DNA from: Natronosalvus halobius
Lineage (GTDB): Archaea; Halobacteriota; Halobacteria; Halobacteriales; Natrialbaceae
Direction: 5' to 3'
Assembly (NCBI RefSeq): GCF_024138145.1
Contig: NZ_CP099997.1
Coordinates: forward strand, 1,612,001 to 1,676,000
DNA length: 64,000 nucleotides
The position numbers were made by a program, and so were the translations under genes. Below are positions 18,387-28,079 of the stretch, piece after piece. The stretch's first letter is position 1, and every line of letters begins with the position of its first letter. The notes beneath the pieces are model-generated. The model did not search any database. It had not been told where the DNA came from and saw nothing but the letters and a program-made list of their open reading frames with translations.

Positions 18387-20315
18387 ATGACACGTGACTC
18401 CGCCGGAGGTTCCGGCGACAGTGATAGTAAAGACGGAGATGTTTCCGTCGTCTACGATCTCGCTCCCGATTGCACCGCTTCGGACGTCAAACCCGACGTT
18501 CCGTATCTGGCCTCGATCAACGGCATCGTCGAGTACGGCGTTTTCGTCGATCTCTCGGAGAACGTCTCCGGCCTCGTCCACGAATCCGTCCTGGAGGGGA
18601 CCTTCAGCGTCGGCCAGGAACTCGCCGTCGAACTCGAGGAGGTTCGCGACAACGGCGACATGGCCTTCCAGCCGGCCGAGGTCGACCTCGAGGAGGACGA
18701 CTACGCGGTCGAACCCGTCGACCACGACTATCCCCTGACCGGGACCGACCGCCTCGAGGCGAACGTCGGCGAACAGGTCCACCTCGAGGGCGAAGTCGTC
18801 CAGATCAAACAGACCGGCGGCCCGACGATCTTCCACATCGCCGACGAACACGGCGTCGTCCCCTGTGCCGCCTTCGAGGAGGCCGGCGTTCGCGCCTACC
18901 CCTCCGTCGAGGTGGGCGACATCGTTCGCGTCACCGGGACCCCCGAAACCCGCGAGGAGAGCGTCCAGATCGAGGTCGACGGCCTCTCGAAACTCGATGG
19001 CGAGGACGAGTCCGAGGCCCGCGAACGACTCGAGGCCGCCCTCGAGGAGCGCGCCCAGCCCCACGACGTCGACCCGCTCATCGACTGGCCGGCCTTCGAA
19101 AAACTCCGCCCGAACCTCTTGGAGGTCGCGACCCTTCTCCGGCGAACCGTCCTCGAGGGGCGACCCATCCGCGTCCGTCACCACGCCGACGGCGACGGCA
19201 TGTGCGCGGCCGTCCCCCTCCAGCTCGCCCTCGAGAACTTCATCGCCGAGGTTCACCAGGACGAGAACGCGCCCCAGCACCTGATCAAGCGTCTGCCTGC
19301 GAAGGCGCCGTTCTACGAGATGGAAGATGCCACACGCGACCTCAACTTCGCGCTCGAGGACCGCGAGCGACACGGCCAGCAACTGCCCCTCGTACTCATG
19401 CTCGACAACGGCTCCACGGCCGAGGACGTGCCCGCCTACGAGACGCTGGCCCACTACGACATCCCCATCGTCGCCATCGACCACCACCACCCCGACCCCG
19501 AGGCGGTCGGCAGTCTGCTCGACGCCCACGTCAACCCGTACCTCCACGACGAGGACTACCGGATCACGACGGGCATGCTCTGTGTCGAACTCGCCCGGAT
19601 GATCGACCCCGACCTCACCGACGACCTGCGACACGTCCCCGCCGTAGCCGGCGTCTCGGATCGATCGAAGGCCGACGCGATGGACCAGTACCTCGAACTC
19701 GCCGCCGAGAACGGCTACGACGAAGACCGCCTGCGAGACGTCAGCGAGGCCCTCGACTACGCCGCCTTCTGGCTCCGCTACAACTCCGGCGATCACCTGA
19801 TCCAGGACGTCCTCGAACTCTCCGACGCCGACGATAACCGCCACCGACGACTGGTCACGTTCCTCGCCAACCGCTCCGGTCGGGACGTTGACCGCCAGCT
19901 CGACGCGGCCATGAACCACGTCGAGCACGAGCGTCTCGACAGCGGCGTCCACCTCTACCGGATCGACGTCGAGAACCACGCCCATCGCTTCACCTACCCC
20001 GCTCCGGGCAAGACGACGGGCGAGATCCACGACCGCAAGATCCAGGAGACCGGTGACCCGGTCATCACGGTCGGCTACGGGCCCGACTTCGCCGTCCTCC
20101 GCAGTGATGGCGTCCGCCTCGACATCCCCCGGATGGTCTCGGAACTCGAAGAAGAGATCCCCGGCGGCGGCGTCTCCGGCGGTGGCCACCTCGTCGTCGG
20201 CTCGATCAAGTTCGTCAAGGGCAAACGCGAGGCAGTCATCGACGCCCTCGTCGAGAAGATGGCCGCCGCGGACATCGACGAAGCGCTCTCGAGTGCGGCG
20301 CCCCTCGAGAACTAG
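18387..20315 (+). CDS. archaeal DHH-family RecJ-like phosphoesterase with S1 and OB domains
   Basis: A 642-residue protein. Residues about 35-90 form an S1 RNA-binding domain (YLASINGIVEYGVFVDLSEN), followed by an OB fold (NVGEQVHLEGEVVQIKQTGG), then DHH motifs: RVRHHADGDGMCA, MLDNGSTAED, VAIDHHHPDPEA, and the C-terminal DHHA1 segment GGGVSGGGHLVVGSIKF. It belongs to the archaeal RecJ/GAN-like group, expected to act as a single-strand DNA or RNA exonuclease. A TATA-like gttatac lies about 28 bases upstream of the ATG. It is divergent from the JAMM gene. Confidence 0.9.
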   Translation: MTRDSAGGSGDSDSKDGDVSVVYDLAPDCTASDVKPDVPYLASINGIVEYGVFVDLSENVSGLVHESVLEGTFSVGQELAVELEEVRDNGDMAFQPAEVDLEEDDYAVEPVDHDYPLTGTDRLEANVGEQVHLEGEVVQIKQTGGPTIFHIADEHGVVPCAAFEEAGVRAYPSVEVGDIVRVTGTPETREESVQIEVDGLSKLDGEDESEARERLEAALEERAQPHDVDPLIDWPAFEKLRPNLLEVATLLRRTVLEGRPIRVRHHADGDGMCAAVPLQLALENFIAEVHQDENAPQHLIKRLPAKAPFYEMEDATRDLNFALEDRERHGQQLPLVLMLDNGSTAEDVPAYETLAHYDIPIVAIDHHHPDPEAVGSLLDAHVNPYLHDEDYRITTGMLCVELARMIDPDLTDDLRHVPAVAGVSDRSKADAMDQYLELAAENGYDEDRLRDVSEALDYAAFWLRYNSGDHLIQDVLELSDADDNRHRRLVTFLANRSGRDVDRQLDAAMNHVEHERLDSGVHLYRIDVENHAHRFTYPAPGKTTGEIHDRKIQETGDPVITVGYGPDFAVLRSDGVRLDIPRMVSELEEEIPGGGVSGGGHLVVGSIKFVKGKREAVIDALVEKMAAADIDEALSSAAPLEN

Positions 20316-20316
20316 T

Positions 20317-22224
20317 CTAGAAGTAGATCCGCTCGTCGTCGAGCGATTCCTCTTGCTTCCGCTGTCTCTCTCCACCCCGACCCTCGAACGCGAGCCGATG
20401 CCATCCGAGTACGCCCGCGGCGACCAGGCCGACACCCACCGCACCGAGTAACTCGAGCGGGACGGGAAGCGGCGTCGTCTCCTCTCCCTCCCAGTCAGCC
20501 TCGAAGACGGCCGTGTAGTACGACGCGACCGACTCGCCGTGGAGGGCCAGAACGACTTCACGGTTGTTTCGGAGCGAGTTCCGGTTCCAGTTCAAACTCC
20601 CGAGAACGACCGTGTCGCCGTCGACGATCACGCCCTTCGCGTGAATCTTCTCGAATTGCTCGCCAGGTACGACGAGACGAGCCTCGAGTGGCAGGTCCTC
20701 TCTCGCCGCGGCCGTCTCGAGTTGCTCGATTACCTGGCGATTGTCCGCCTCGTTGTACCAGCTGGCGTCGAGGAGGACGCGCACTTCGACGCCGCGTTCG
20801 GCCGCCTCGATTGTCGCCTCGAGGACCGACGCGTCGTCGCCGATGCTGGCCTGAGTGACGTCGATCGACTCTTCGGCGCCCTCGAGCAACTCGAGGAGTC
20901 GACCCTCGGCGTTGTCCGGCGCGAGCAGGAGTTCTACCTGCTCGAGTGCGACCGGTTCTGCATCGTGGACCGTCGGATACGCGGCCGACGACGGGTTGGG
21001 TTCGACGAACGTCGCCGTCTCGCGGTGCTCGGCCCACGGAGTGACGTCCCAGCCGTCCGCGTCGGCCCGGAAGACCGCCTCCAGGTCGTGGGCGAGCGCA
21101 CGGTTCTCGACGACGACGCCCCAGCCACGACTCGAGGCACCGCCGAGTCCCGACGGCGACCAGTTCTCGGTGGTGACGAGGACTGTTTCGTCGATAACGG
21201 CGTACTTTGGATGGTGGTACCGATACCGCGCTCCCGGTCCGCCGAGAGCGTACACATCGGCGCCCTGGCTCTCGAGTTCGGAGAGAAGTTCGTCGGTACG
21301 CTCCGAAGCACCGCCGACGGGTCCCGCTTCGACGAGAATCTCGACGTCGACGCCGCGCTCGAGGGCGTCCTCGAGCGCCGTCGCGGCCTCCGGAGACGTG
21401 AACGTGTAACCGGCGAGGCGAATCCGATCCTCGGCGGCCGTGATTCGATCGCGGGCGACGTTGGATGCGTCCGGCAGGACGAACGCGGTCCCCGTCGTCT
21501 CGCCGTAGGTGGCAACCGGGAGGCAGGTCGCGTCGCGAGGCCACCACGCGTCCTGATCCGGAGTCGTAGATACGTCAGTCGCGTTCGAGCCCGACCGGTA
21601 CCAGACCCTGGCCGTTCGGGCACGGTCGTAGGCAATTTCGTCGACGAGCGTTCCGTCCTGGAGCACTCGGAGGGCGTCCCCGTCGGCCGCCAACCGGAGG
21701 TGCCCTTCGAGTTCGAGCACCTCGAGGGTCGTCATCGACGCCGTTTCGTCGGGGTTCATCGATAACGCAACCGGACCCGAGACTGTCGCGTTCGGAATCG
21801 CTGCCGTCGTGTGACCATCGGTTACCGTCCAGTTCTCGAGTCGCGTTCGTTCCGGCACCTCGAGGACGAAGAATTCACCGACGTTGCCGCGTGTCGTCGG
21901 GTTCGGGTAGACGACCGTAACGTGTGGTTCAGTTCGGGGTTCGCTCTCGGACGTCTCCACCGCGTCGGAGAGACGGCCATCGCGGGGAAATGCCGTTGCC
22001 GCCCGAACCGGACAGGCTCGGCTGTCGTCGCGCACGTCCATCGACGGGTCCCCTGTGAACGTTCCCGTGAACGTCCCGGCCATCCCGACTCGGCCGTCGC
22101 TCGAGTCGACTGGGGCGTGGCGGTGGCTCGCTGACGAATCGACGCCGGCGCCGGCGGTTCCGGCGGTTCCCGCCGAGGTGGCGAGAAGCGCGATCACGAG
22201 GAGGACGACCAGGAAGGGGCGCAC
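20317..22224 (-). CDS. secreted phospholipase D-like protein with lamin-tail-like domain
   Basis: A 635-residue protein beginning with a signal peptide (RPFLVVLLVIALLATSAGTAG) and ending with a hydrophobic helix (LGAVGVGLVAAGVLGW) plus a basic tail, so it should be anchored with the catalytic part outside. Residues about 105-215 look like a lamin-tail domain (EFFVLEVPERTRLENWTVTD). Two HKD motifs follow: HPKYAVIDETVLVTTENW and HAKGVIVDGDTVVLGSLNW, as in PLD hydrolases acting on phosphodiesters. Start is GTG 22224 with TATA-like tttatata about 28 bases upstream. Substrate is unknown. Confidence 0.88.
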   Translation of the reverse strand: MRPFLVVLLVIALLATSAGTAGTAGAGVDSSASHRHAPVDSSDGRVGMAGTFTGTFTGDPSMDVRDDSRACPVRAATAFPRDGRLSDAVETSESEPRTEPHVTVVYPNPTTRGNVGEFFVLEVPERTRLENWTVTDGHTTAAIPNATVSGPVALSMNPDETASMTTLEVLELEGHLRLAADGDALRVLQDGTLVDEIAYDRARTARVWYRSGSNATDVSTTPDQDAWWPRDATCLPVATYGETTGTAFVLPDASNVARDRITAAEDRIRLAGYTFTSPEAATALEDALERGVDVEILVEAGPVGGASERTDELLSELESQGADVYALGGPGARYRYHHPKYAVIDETVLVTTENWSPSGLGGASSRGWGVVVENRALAHDLEAVFRADADGWDVTPWAEHRETATFVEPNPSSAAYPTVHDAEPVALEQVELLLAPDNAEGRLLELLEGAEESIDVTQASIGDDASVLEATIEAAERGVEVRVLLDASWYNEADNRQVIEQLETAAAREDLPLEARLVVPGEQFEKIHAKGVIVDGDTVVLGSLNWNRNSLRNNREVVLALHGESVASYYTAVFEADWEGEETTPLPVPLELLGAVGVGLVAAGVLGWHRLAFEGRGGERQRKQEESLDDERIYF

Positions 22225-22308
22225 GGTCGGCTCTGGCCGCGCGTTCGTATATAAACTCTCGTCCCACGGCGACGGCGAAAAAGGATTGGACGGGGTCGCG
22301 TCTCGGTC

Positions 22309-23565
22309 TCAGACCGTCGGCTCGAGCGCCGGCCCCGCCTTCTCGGCTTCGGCCTGCACGAGGTAGGCGCGGTCGTCGTCGTACTCGAGGAGCGCCTCGA
22401 GGGCGTCTTCGGTGCCGATTCGGTTGAGCGCCCAGGCGGCGGAGGCGCGGGCGGTGTCGTCGTCGTCCTCCTCGAGGACGTCCGCGAGCGGAGAAATCGC
22501 TCGGGTGTCACCGATTAGGCCGAGGGCGCGCGCGGCGGCGCTTCGAATCTCGCCGTTCTCGGCGACGAGCTGGTCCGCGAGGGGCTGGACGGCGTCCTCG
22601 TCGCCGATTTCGCCCAGGGCCTTGAACGTCACCTTCTGGAGCAGCGGATTCGAGTCGTTGTCGACGTAGTCAACGAGCGTCTCGACGACTTCCTCGTCGG
22701 CGACACCGATCTTGCCGATGATGGTGATCGCGTCCTGGTCGCGACGGGTCGCCCGCTGGAGCATGGGTTCGAGGGCTTCCTCAGGCCCCATTCGCTCCAG
22801 GGCCTCGAGGGCGTGTTCCTCCATGAAGTCCGAGTCGAACGTCTCGAGGGCCAGTAGGATCATGTCGACGTTGTGTTGCTTCTCGTGGACCTTGAGGGCG
22901 TGCCACTCCGGCGGGTAGTCCTTGACGTGCTCGAGGACGTCGTAGTACCCCTGGGCGCGAAGTTGCTGGCGAACCGAGAGATCCTCCCAGGCCTGTGCGT
23001 CGTCGATGCCGTTGACGAGTGCCTCGGTGGCCTCGAGCAGGGCTGCGATTTCGTCGGCGTCGTCGTCGGGGTCGAGGTCGGCTTCCTCGACGGCGGCGCC
23101 GGCGTTCTCGAGCGTGGCGGTCAGCCTGGCGACGGTGTCCTCGCCGTTGCCATCGGCGACGGTCAGGTTCGTCCCGAGAACCTCGTTGACGTCGGCGACG
23201 AAGGTTTCGACGACGTCGACCAGTTCGGACTCGCCTTGCTCGGTCCACCGGGTTTCGGCGATTTCGCCCTTCGCGTCGTCGATTTCGGCGACGACGTCCT
23301 CGGCGTAGGGGCCCCGGGCGTCCTCAAGGTCGGTGGCGAGTGCGTCGAGGTCGTCCTCGAGGGGTTCGTCTTCGTCTTCTTCGTCGAGGTCGGCCGCTTC
23401 GACGTCCGTCTCGAGGTCGGTGAGTGCCGCCTCGACTTCGTCGAGATCGGACTCGGTTTCGGCGTCCTCGAGGGCGGCCTCGACGGACTCGAGGCGCTCG
23501 CGGAGTGGTTCGACGGTGAGTTCGTGTTCTTGTTCGTCGGCCGTTTCGGACTCCTCGTCGCTCAT
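22309..23565 (-). CDS. HEAT-repeat protein
   Basis: The N-terminal half (418 residues in all) is very acidic, with coiled-coil-like LEDAETESDLDEVEAALTD stretches. The C-terminal half has PBS-lyase type HEAT repeats, for example EEALEPMLQRATRRDQDAI, DNDSNPLLQKVTFKALGEIG and SAAARALGLIGDTRAISPLA. Such repeats form solenoids that bind partner proteins. No lyase activity is implied. It lies in the same orientation as pssA but with a gap of about 160 bases. Confidence 0.88.
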   Translation of the reverse strand: MSDEESETADEQEHELTVEPLRERLESVEAALEDAETESDLDEVEAALTDLETDVEAADLDEEDEDEPLEDDLDALATDLEDARGPYAEDVVAEIDDAKGEIAETRWTEQGESELVDVVETFVADVNEVLGTNLTVADGNGEDTVARLTATLENAGAAVEEADLDPDDDADEIAALLEATEALVNGIDDAQAWEDLSVRQQLRAQGYYDVLEHVKDYPPEWHALKVHEKQHNVDMILLALETFDSDFMEEHALEALERMGPEEALEPMLQRATRRDQDAITIIGKIGVADEEVVETLVDYVDNDSNPLLQKVTFKALGEIGDEDAVQPLADQLVAENGEIRSAAARALGLIGDTRAISPLADVLEEDDDDTARASAAWALNRIGTEDALEALLEYDDDRAYLVQAEAEKAGPALEPTV

Positions 23566-23728
23566 GGAACCACCCGGTGACCTGTCGGCGTGCGGTGACG
23601 CAGTTCCGTCTTCATACCGGAGAATCGTGTCAGGATGCTCCTAAGCGTTTCCATCTGGCTACGGAGTGTGCCACTCGAGGCACGCTTCTGAGAGGTGATC
23701 GGTTCGCACCCGTTCGCCCTCGCGCTGG

Positions 23729-24460
23729 CTACTCCACGCCAGCGGCACGTTCCTCGACCGGATGGGTTTCTTCGCGCCAGTAGAACCACGGACTCAGCGT
23801 CATGTAGGCGATGCCGAGCGTGAGTAGAGCGTAGGGGAACGTCCGGCCCGCGGCGTTCGGAACGAGCATGGCCAGCGCGTGCACGACGCCCATGATGAGC
23901 GCGTCTCGAGCCAGCAGGTCAGGGTACCGAATCCGCGAAACCATCAGGTAACAGAACGCGCCGGTGATGGCGAGGACGAGCCAGGGGTCGTCGACTGGGT
24001 AACCCGCGAGGATCGCCGCACCCATGATCGTCGCCGCGAGCGTCGTCTGGATGCCCTCGGTGTAGTCGTCGGCCGTGTCGTAGGCCGTGTAGAGGCCGAG
24101 GCGGGCGACGGCCATTGCGACGAACAGCGCACAGACGGCGGTGACGACCCCAAGTTCGACGGACACCGTCTCGAAACCAATTCCGAGCCCGTCGCTGACG
24201 ACGACGAACGCGAGAACGGCGGGCGCGATGGCGAAGGAGGCCACGTCTGCCAACGAGTCGAGGTAGGGGCCGGCCGCCGTCCCGCCGTACCGGCGCGCGA
24301 GAAGGCCGTCGAGTCCGTCGGCGATCGCCGCGAGCAGGATCAACCGGGCGGCGAGACGAATGTCGACGAACGCGACGACGACGGCGACGAACCCGAGGCC
24401 CGCGTTGGCGATAGTCACTGCGTCGGCGATTCCGAGTCGGCCGACGAACCGGGGCAGCAT
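23729..24460 (-). CDS. pssA: archaetidylserine synthase (CDP-alcohol phosphatidyltransferase)
   Basis: From ATG 24460 the protein has 243 residues (MLPRFVGRLGIADAVTIANA). The CDP-alcohol phosphotransferase motif is visible near residue 55 as DGLDGLLARRYGG then GPYLDSLADVASF, with the conserved Asp and Gly residues. About six membrane helices follow. It would join CDP-archaeol and serine to make archaetidylserine for archaeal polar lipids. The start 69 bases upstream was rejected since that part looks noncoding. Confidence 0.9.
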   Translation of the reverse strand: MLPRFVGRLGIADAVTIANAGLGFVAVVVAFVDIRLAARLILLAAIADGLDGLLARRYGGTAAGPYLDSLADVASFAIAPAVLAFVVVSDGLGIGFETVSVELGVVTAVCALFVAMAVARLGLYTAYDTADDYTEGIQTTLAATIMGAAILAGYPVDDPWLVLAITGAFCYLMVSRIRYPDLLARDALIMGVVHALAMLVPNAAGRTFPYALLTLGIAYMTLSPWFYWREETHPVEERAAGVE

Positions 24461-24566
24461 ACACCCGGGTTCGACCGGCAGCGCTCTTACGTGTTTCCGT
24501 TTCGCCCGATTCCAGCCCAGCGGGAGCAACCGAGCGGGTTATGTCTCGCCTGTCCGAACGTCCGGT

Positions 24567-25001
24567 ATGCACCGGCGCGTATACCTCGCCACGGCTGGCA
24601 GCGCGGCCCTGGCGGGGCTCGCGGGCTGTACGGTCGTCGGGGACGTTGGCGAGCAGGTCTTCGGCGAACCCGAGTACGACATCGGGATGACCCGAAACGA
24701 GTATCTCCCCGCCGAGTACGAGACGACCGTCGGCGAACCTGTCGTCTGGAAGAACACGAGCGAGTCGATCCACACCGTCACCGCTATCGAGGGGAGGCTG
24801 CCCGACGGCGCCGAGTACTTCGCGACCGGCGGTTACGACGATCAAAAATCGGCCGAGGACGCCTGGCACGACCACCATGGCGGCGCAATCGACATTCGGG
24901 AGCCCTACGAGTACACGTTCGAGGTTCCCGGCACCTATCACTACATCTGCGTTCCCCACGTCGGCGGCGGCATGGTCGGCCGCGTCGTCGTCACCGAGTG
25001 A
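24567..25001 (+). CDS. halocyanin-like blue copper lipoprotein
   Basis: A 144-residue protein with a lipobox (AALAGLAGCTVVG) after a twin-charged start MHRRVYLATAGS, so it is probably a membrane-anchored lipoprotein. The cupredoxin domain has the type 1 copper ligands: an early His in ESIHTVTA and Cys, His and Met in YHYICVPHVGGGMVG. It would carry electrons at the cell surface. TATA-like ggttatgtc lies about 28 bases before ATG 24567, so upstream open codons are not used. Confidence 0.92.
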   Translation: MHRRVYLATAGSAALAGLAGCTVVGDVGEQVFGEPEYDIGMTRNEYLPAEYETTVGEPVVWKNTSESIHTVTAIEGRLPDGAEYFATGGYDDQKSAEDAWHDHHGGAIDIREPYEYTFEVPGTYHYICVPHVGGGMVGRVVVTE

Positions 25002-25176
25002 GTCGCGACTCGCCAGTGCGCTTTTCGAGATCGCTTCGAGAAAGTCGAGGACTCCGAGGAATGACGAACTCGAGGAGCTCGGAGAAATCGGAGATTCAAA
25101 ACTCGAAGAGAGTCTCAGCTCCCAGTCCACGCACCGCTATCGCCGAACCACTCGAAAAAATCGATCGACAGGGGGT

Positions 25177-25818
25177 CTACTCGTCGACGGCGACGTCTTC
25201 TTCGTCGACGTCGACCGCGGTCGCCTCCTCTTCGGCGACTTCCTCGGGGTGAGCCTCGAGCGTCGTCTTCTGGATCTCGACGCGTCGAAGCGGGTAGATC
25301 GTCTTCGCCTCACCGTAGATCGCCGAGGAGAGTCGTCCCTCGACGATGCTGTCGATGAGTTCCTCGAAGGTCCGGTCGGCGGCGGCCTCCTCGACCATCT
25401 GGACCATCTGCTGGCGGATAGCCTTCTCCTGGCTCGCGTCGGCCTTCTTCGTCGTGAAGGCGACCGGCTGGATCTGGAGGCGGTAGTCGTCGGTCGTCAG
25501 GACCGTGACGTAGGCCTCGATCTTCGAGGCGCCGCGGCGGACCAGCGAGCGCAGGTAGTCGCGAGCCAGCGAGTGCTCTTTGAACTCCGTGTACGCGGCG
25601 TCGCTACCGACGTCGTTCACCTGGAAGGTGAGCTTGGTGTTGTTCTCGCTGGCGTTGTTCGTGAGTTCGCCGAGCGTCGTTTCGATGGTTCGGTCGTAGA
25701 CCTGTTCGGGTTCGTCGGCGGGGGTCTCGCCGAGCTCCGCCCGGTCGAACTGCTCCGGGGCGAGCACGGTGTACCACCGCTTCTCCTGTTTCGCGCGTGA
25801 AACTGATCGTTCGCTCAT
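25177..25818 (-). CDS. rps3ae: 30S ribosomal protein S3Ae
   Basis: A 213-residue protein matching archaeal S3Ae (eS1): MSERSVSRAKQEKRWYTVLA at the start, then ETTLGELTNNASENNTKLTF, TKKADASQEKAIRQQMVQMV and YPLRRVEIQKTTLEAHPEEV. It ends in an acidic tail typical of haloarchaea. It is the last gene of the S15-RecJ-Pcc1-S3Ae operon, and its ATG overlaps the pcc1 stop. Confidence 0.97.
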   Translation of the reverse strand: MSERSVSRAKQEKRWYTVLAPEQFDRAELGETPADEPEQVYDRTIETTLGELTNNASENNTKLTFQVNDVGSDAAYTEFKEHSLARDYLRSLVRRGASKIEAYVTVLTTDDYRLQIQPVAFTTKKADASQEKAIRQQMVQMVEEAAADRTFEELIDSIVEGRLSSAIYGEAKTIYPLRRVEIQKTTLEAHPEEVAEEEATAVDVDEEDVAVDE

Positions 25819-26102
25819 TGTGTGTTGGTATCTGTGTCGTTCGTTCGTCCGTGCTGTGCCACTGTCGCAACGTCCGTCGCGACGTCCAGATTGATGACGT
25901 AATCGTCGACCGTCGAGTGGAGGCTACCCGTCGTCTCGCGTTCGATTCGCGTGACGATGGCCGTCGACTCGTCGTCAGCCGACTCGAGTCGCGTCGCCAT
26001 CTCCGACGTGTTGTCCGGAGCGATGGCCGCCGCAATCGTCGCCGGATCGGCCTCCAGTCGCGTCCGAATCGTCGCTCGTCGCGTCGCGTTCGGCTCCGTC
26101 AT
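25815..26102 (-). CDS. pcc1: KEOPS complex subunit Pcc1
   Basis: A 95-residue protein with the Pcc1 fold pattern: an N-terminal strand, ADPATIAAAIAPDNTSEM, then RIERETTGSLHSTVDDYVINL. Pcc1 dimerises KEOPS, which makes the t6A tRNA modification. Its place between RecJ and S3Ae, with overlapping starts and stops on both sides, matches the conserved haloarchaeal operon. Confidence 0.9.
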   Translation of the reverse strand: MTEPNATRRATIRTRLEADPATIAAAIAPDNTSEMATRLESADDESTAIVTRIERETTGSLHSTVDDYVINLDVATDVATVAQHGRTNDTDTNTQ

Positions 26103-27400
26103 AGGTGCCCCCTCACTGCCGCGATAACCGTCTCGTTGTCCTGCTCGCAGTCGCCGTATCGCAGCGTTCCGCCACGCCGACCAACGTCGTACGCCGCGCC
26201 GATCTCGAGGTCGCGAGCGACGGCCTCGAGCGTCGGCCCGAAGCCGCTGGCGTCTCGCGTCGCGAGCGCTGCTTCCCCGTCTCCGAGCGCGAGTACGGCA
26301 GGCTCGGGTGATCGGTAGGCAAGCACGAGGCGGGCCGCCGGTCGGACCGGCGCGTCACCGACGTCGACGACGAACAGGCCGTCGTACCGACCCGTCGACG
26401 CGTCGTCGAGAGCCGCGTGGACGCGTCGTCCACAGGTTCGCCAGGCCTCGAGCGCGGGCTTTCTGGCCTCGTGGCCCATCGCGAGGGCCACGCCGGTTCC
26501 GGCCTCGAGCGCTGCCGTCGCCGCGAGGACGTCCGCGTAGCCCTCGAGCGTGGCGAACGGCCGGCCGTCGGTGATCGCGTACGGGCGGAGGAACCGCCCG
26601 ATTGCCGTCGCGGCGTACTCACTCGCGTCGTCGTCGCCCACGACGTCGAGGGCGACGGCCGAGCCGATCGTTCGGTGGGTGTTCGGGTCCGGGTCCAGGT
26701 CCGAGTCCGAGTTCGGGCCGATAGCGTCGCTGTTGCCATCGCCGTTGCCGTCACCATTGCTGGTGACATCGACGTCGACACCTAGCCCGATCTCCTCGAG
26801 CGCGTCCACCACCGCGGCTTCGTCACCCGACCAGGGCGCGAGACAGCCCATCGAGGCAGTGAGGCCGTCGATGACGTCCGCAGTCGGAACACCGACGCCG
26901 GGTCGTCGCTCCAGGCGGTCGCTCTCGAGAGCCGACTCGAGCACCCACTCGGACTCGCCGGCACCGGGTTCGATCCCGGCGGCGATTGTTCCGGCGAGAG
27001 TGAGCACGGGATCGGGCGAGCCCTCGAGATCTCGGGCGAGTTCCGCTGCGGCGAGCGTCGCCGGGCGAGTTTCGGTCTCGAGGGAGACGATGTCCGCCCC
27101 CTCGGGGTCGGCGTCGACGTCGACGTCGTGCGGACCGATCGCAACCGACACCGTTCCCGGCATGCGATCGTCGCTCGGCTGTAGGCGCGCCGTCCGATCG
27201 CCGATCGTCTCGCCGACCGTCACCTGGAACGGCGTCTCGCGATCGGTGAGGGTTCTGGCGAGAAGGCCGGCCGCGGCCAGTCCGTCGCCGTCCGCCCGCG
27301 TGACTATGCGGACGAAGTCGGCACTCTCGAGTCGCTCGAGCGCCGGTGCCGATACCGACGAGGCGGACGAATTGACCGTGGCGCGACCTTCCATCGTCAT
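26099..27400 (-). CDS. RecJ-like DHH superfamily protein
   Basis: A 433-residue acidic protein. The motif RIVTRADGDGLAAAGLLAR matches DHH motif I (DxDG). The C-terminal half has GVALAMGHEARKPALEAWR and SGFGPTLEAVARDLEIG, similar to the DHHA1-type end. The usual strict DHH is not obvious (DVDADPEGAD), so catalytic activity is uncertain. Haloarchaea keep this gene between rps15 and pcc1, as here. A Gly/Asn/Asp-rich insert (NGDGNGDGNSDAIG) lies near the middle. Confidence 0.8.
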   Translation of the reverse strand: MTMEGRATVNSSASSVSAPALERLESADFVRIVTRADGDGLAAAGLLARTLTDRETPFQVTVGETIGDRTARLQPSDDRMPGTVSVAIGPHDVDVDADPEGADIVSLETETRPATLAAAELARDLEGSPDPVLTLAGTIAAGIEPGAGESEWVLESALESDRLERRPGVGVPTADVIDGLTASMGCLAPWSGDEAAVVDALEEIGLGVDVDVTSNGDGNGDGNSDAIGPNSDSDLDPDPNTHRTIGSAVALDVVGDDDASEYAATAIGRFLRPYAITDGRPFATLEGYADVLAATAALEAGTGVALAMGHEARKPALEAWRTCGRRVHAALDDASTGRYDGLFVVDVGDAPVRPAARLVLAYRSPEPAVLALGDGEAALATRDASGFGPTLEAVARDLEIGAAYDVGRRGGTLRYGDCEQDNETVIAAVRGHL

Positions 27401-27868
27401 CTACTCCTCGAGCAGTTCGACGGCCGCGTCGTAGGAGTACGCGAAGTCGGGGTCGATCTCCGTTCCGCGGTAGTACGAGACGAGGCGTCGAGCCTTCGAC
27501 TCGGTGTTCTGCAGGGCGCGCTTGTTCTGGGCGTCCTGTGGGTTTGCTTCGACGTGCTCGCGCAGTCGAATCGCTCGCTCCATCAGGTTGCGAAGGTCCT
27601 CGGGGAGGTCGCCTTTCGCGTCGTTCTCGTCCAGGATCTCGGTGACCTTCTTGCCGGTCGCCAACTTGACGTCCGGGATCGGCGTCCCCGTGACGCCTTC
27701 GTCGCGAAGTTTGAGGCCGATCTGACTCGGATCGTGCCCCTGCTCTGCCAGTTCGACGACGCGAGATTCGATTTTCTCGGCGTCGACGTCGCTCCACTCC
27801 GGTGGTTCGTCTGCCGCCGGCTTGTCCGAACCGGACGTGCCACGGCGGCGGGTGTGCATTCGTGCCAT
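27401..27868 (-). CDS. rps15: 30S ribosomal protein S15
   Basis: A 155-residue archaeal S15. It begins MARMHTRRRGTSGSDKP with the extended N-terminus found in archaea, then PPEWSDVDAEKIESRVVELA, GHDPSQIGLKLRDEGVTG and the rRNA-binding AIRLREHVEANPQDAQNKRAL. It heads the operon with the RecJ-like gene, pcc1 and rps3ae. ATG 27868 was chosen over a longer frame since family members start at MARMH. Confidence 0.97.
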   Translation of the reverse strand: MARMHTRRRGTSGSDKPAADEPPEWSDVDAEKIESRVVELAEQGHDPSQIGLKLRDEGVTGTPIPDVKLATGKKVTEILDENDAKGDLPEDLRNLMERAIRLREHVEANPQDAQNKRALQNTESKARRLVSYYRGTEIDPDFAYSYDAAVELLEE

Positions 27869-28079
27869 TGATCGAGGATAGGAACCGCACTGACCGCGAG
27901 GCGTACCGTTGCAACTGTCAGCTCTCGCTGGATGCACTTCCGCAATCCCGAGTCACCCGACAACTGCGGGGTGACGAAGTCAGATTTGCGGCCGCGCGCT
28001 TCCCACTCTCTTCTTCTCGGTCGGAGGCAAAAGCGTTGCGACCTGCGTCTCGCCGTGTATGGACTCGGCGACGATTCGG

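Noticed and set aside
18381-20561. Open frame of 726 codons antisense to the DHH protein
   Set aside because: No family motif and it runs through the promoter of the JAMM/DHH pair; the plus strand has S1, OB and DHH motifs.
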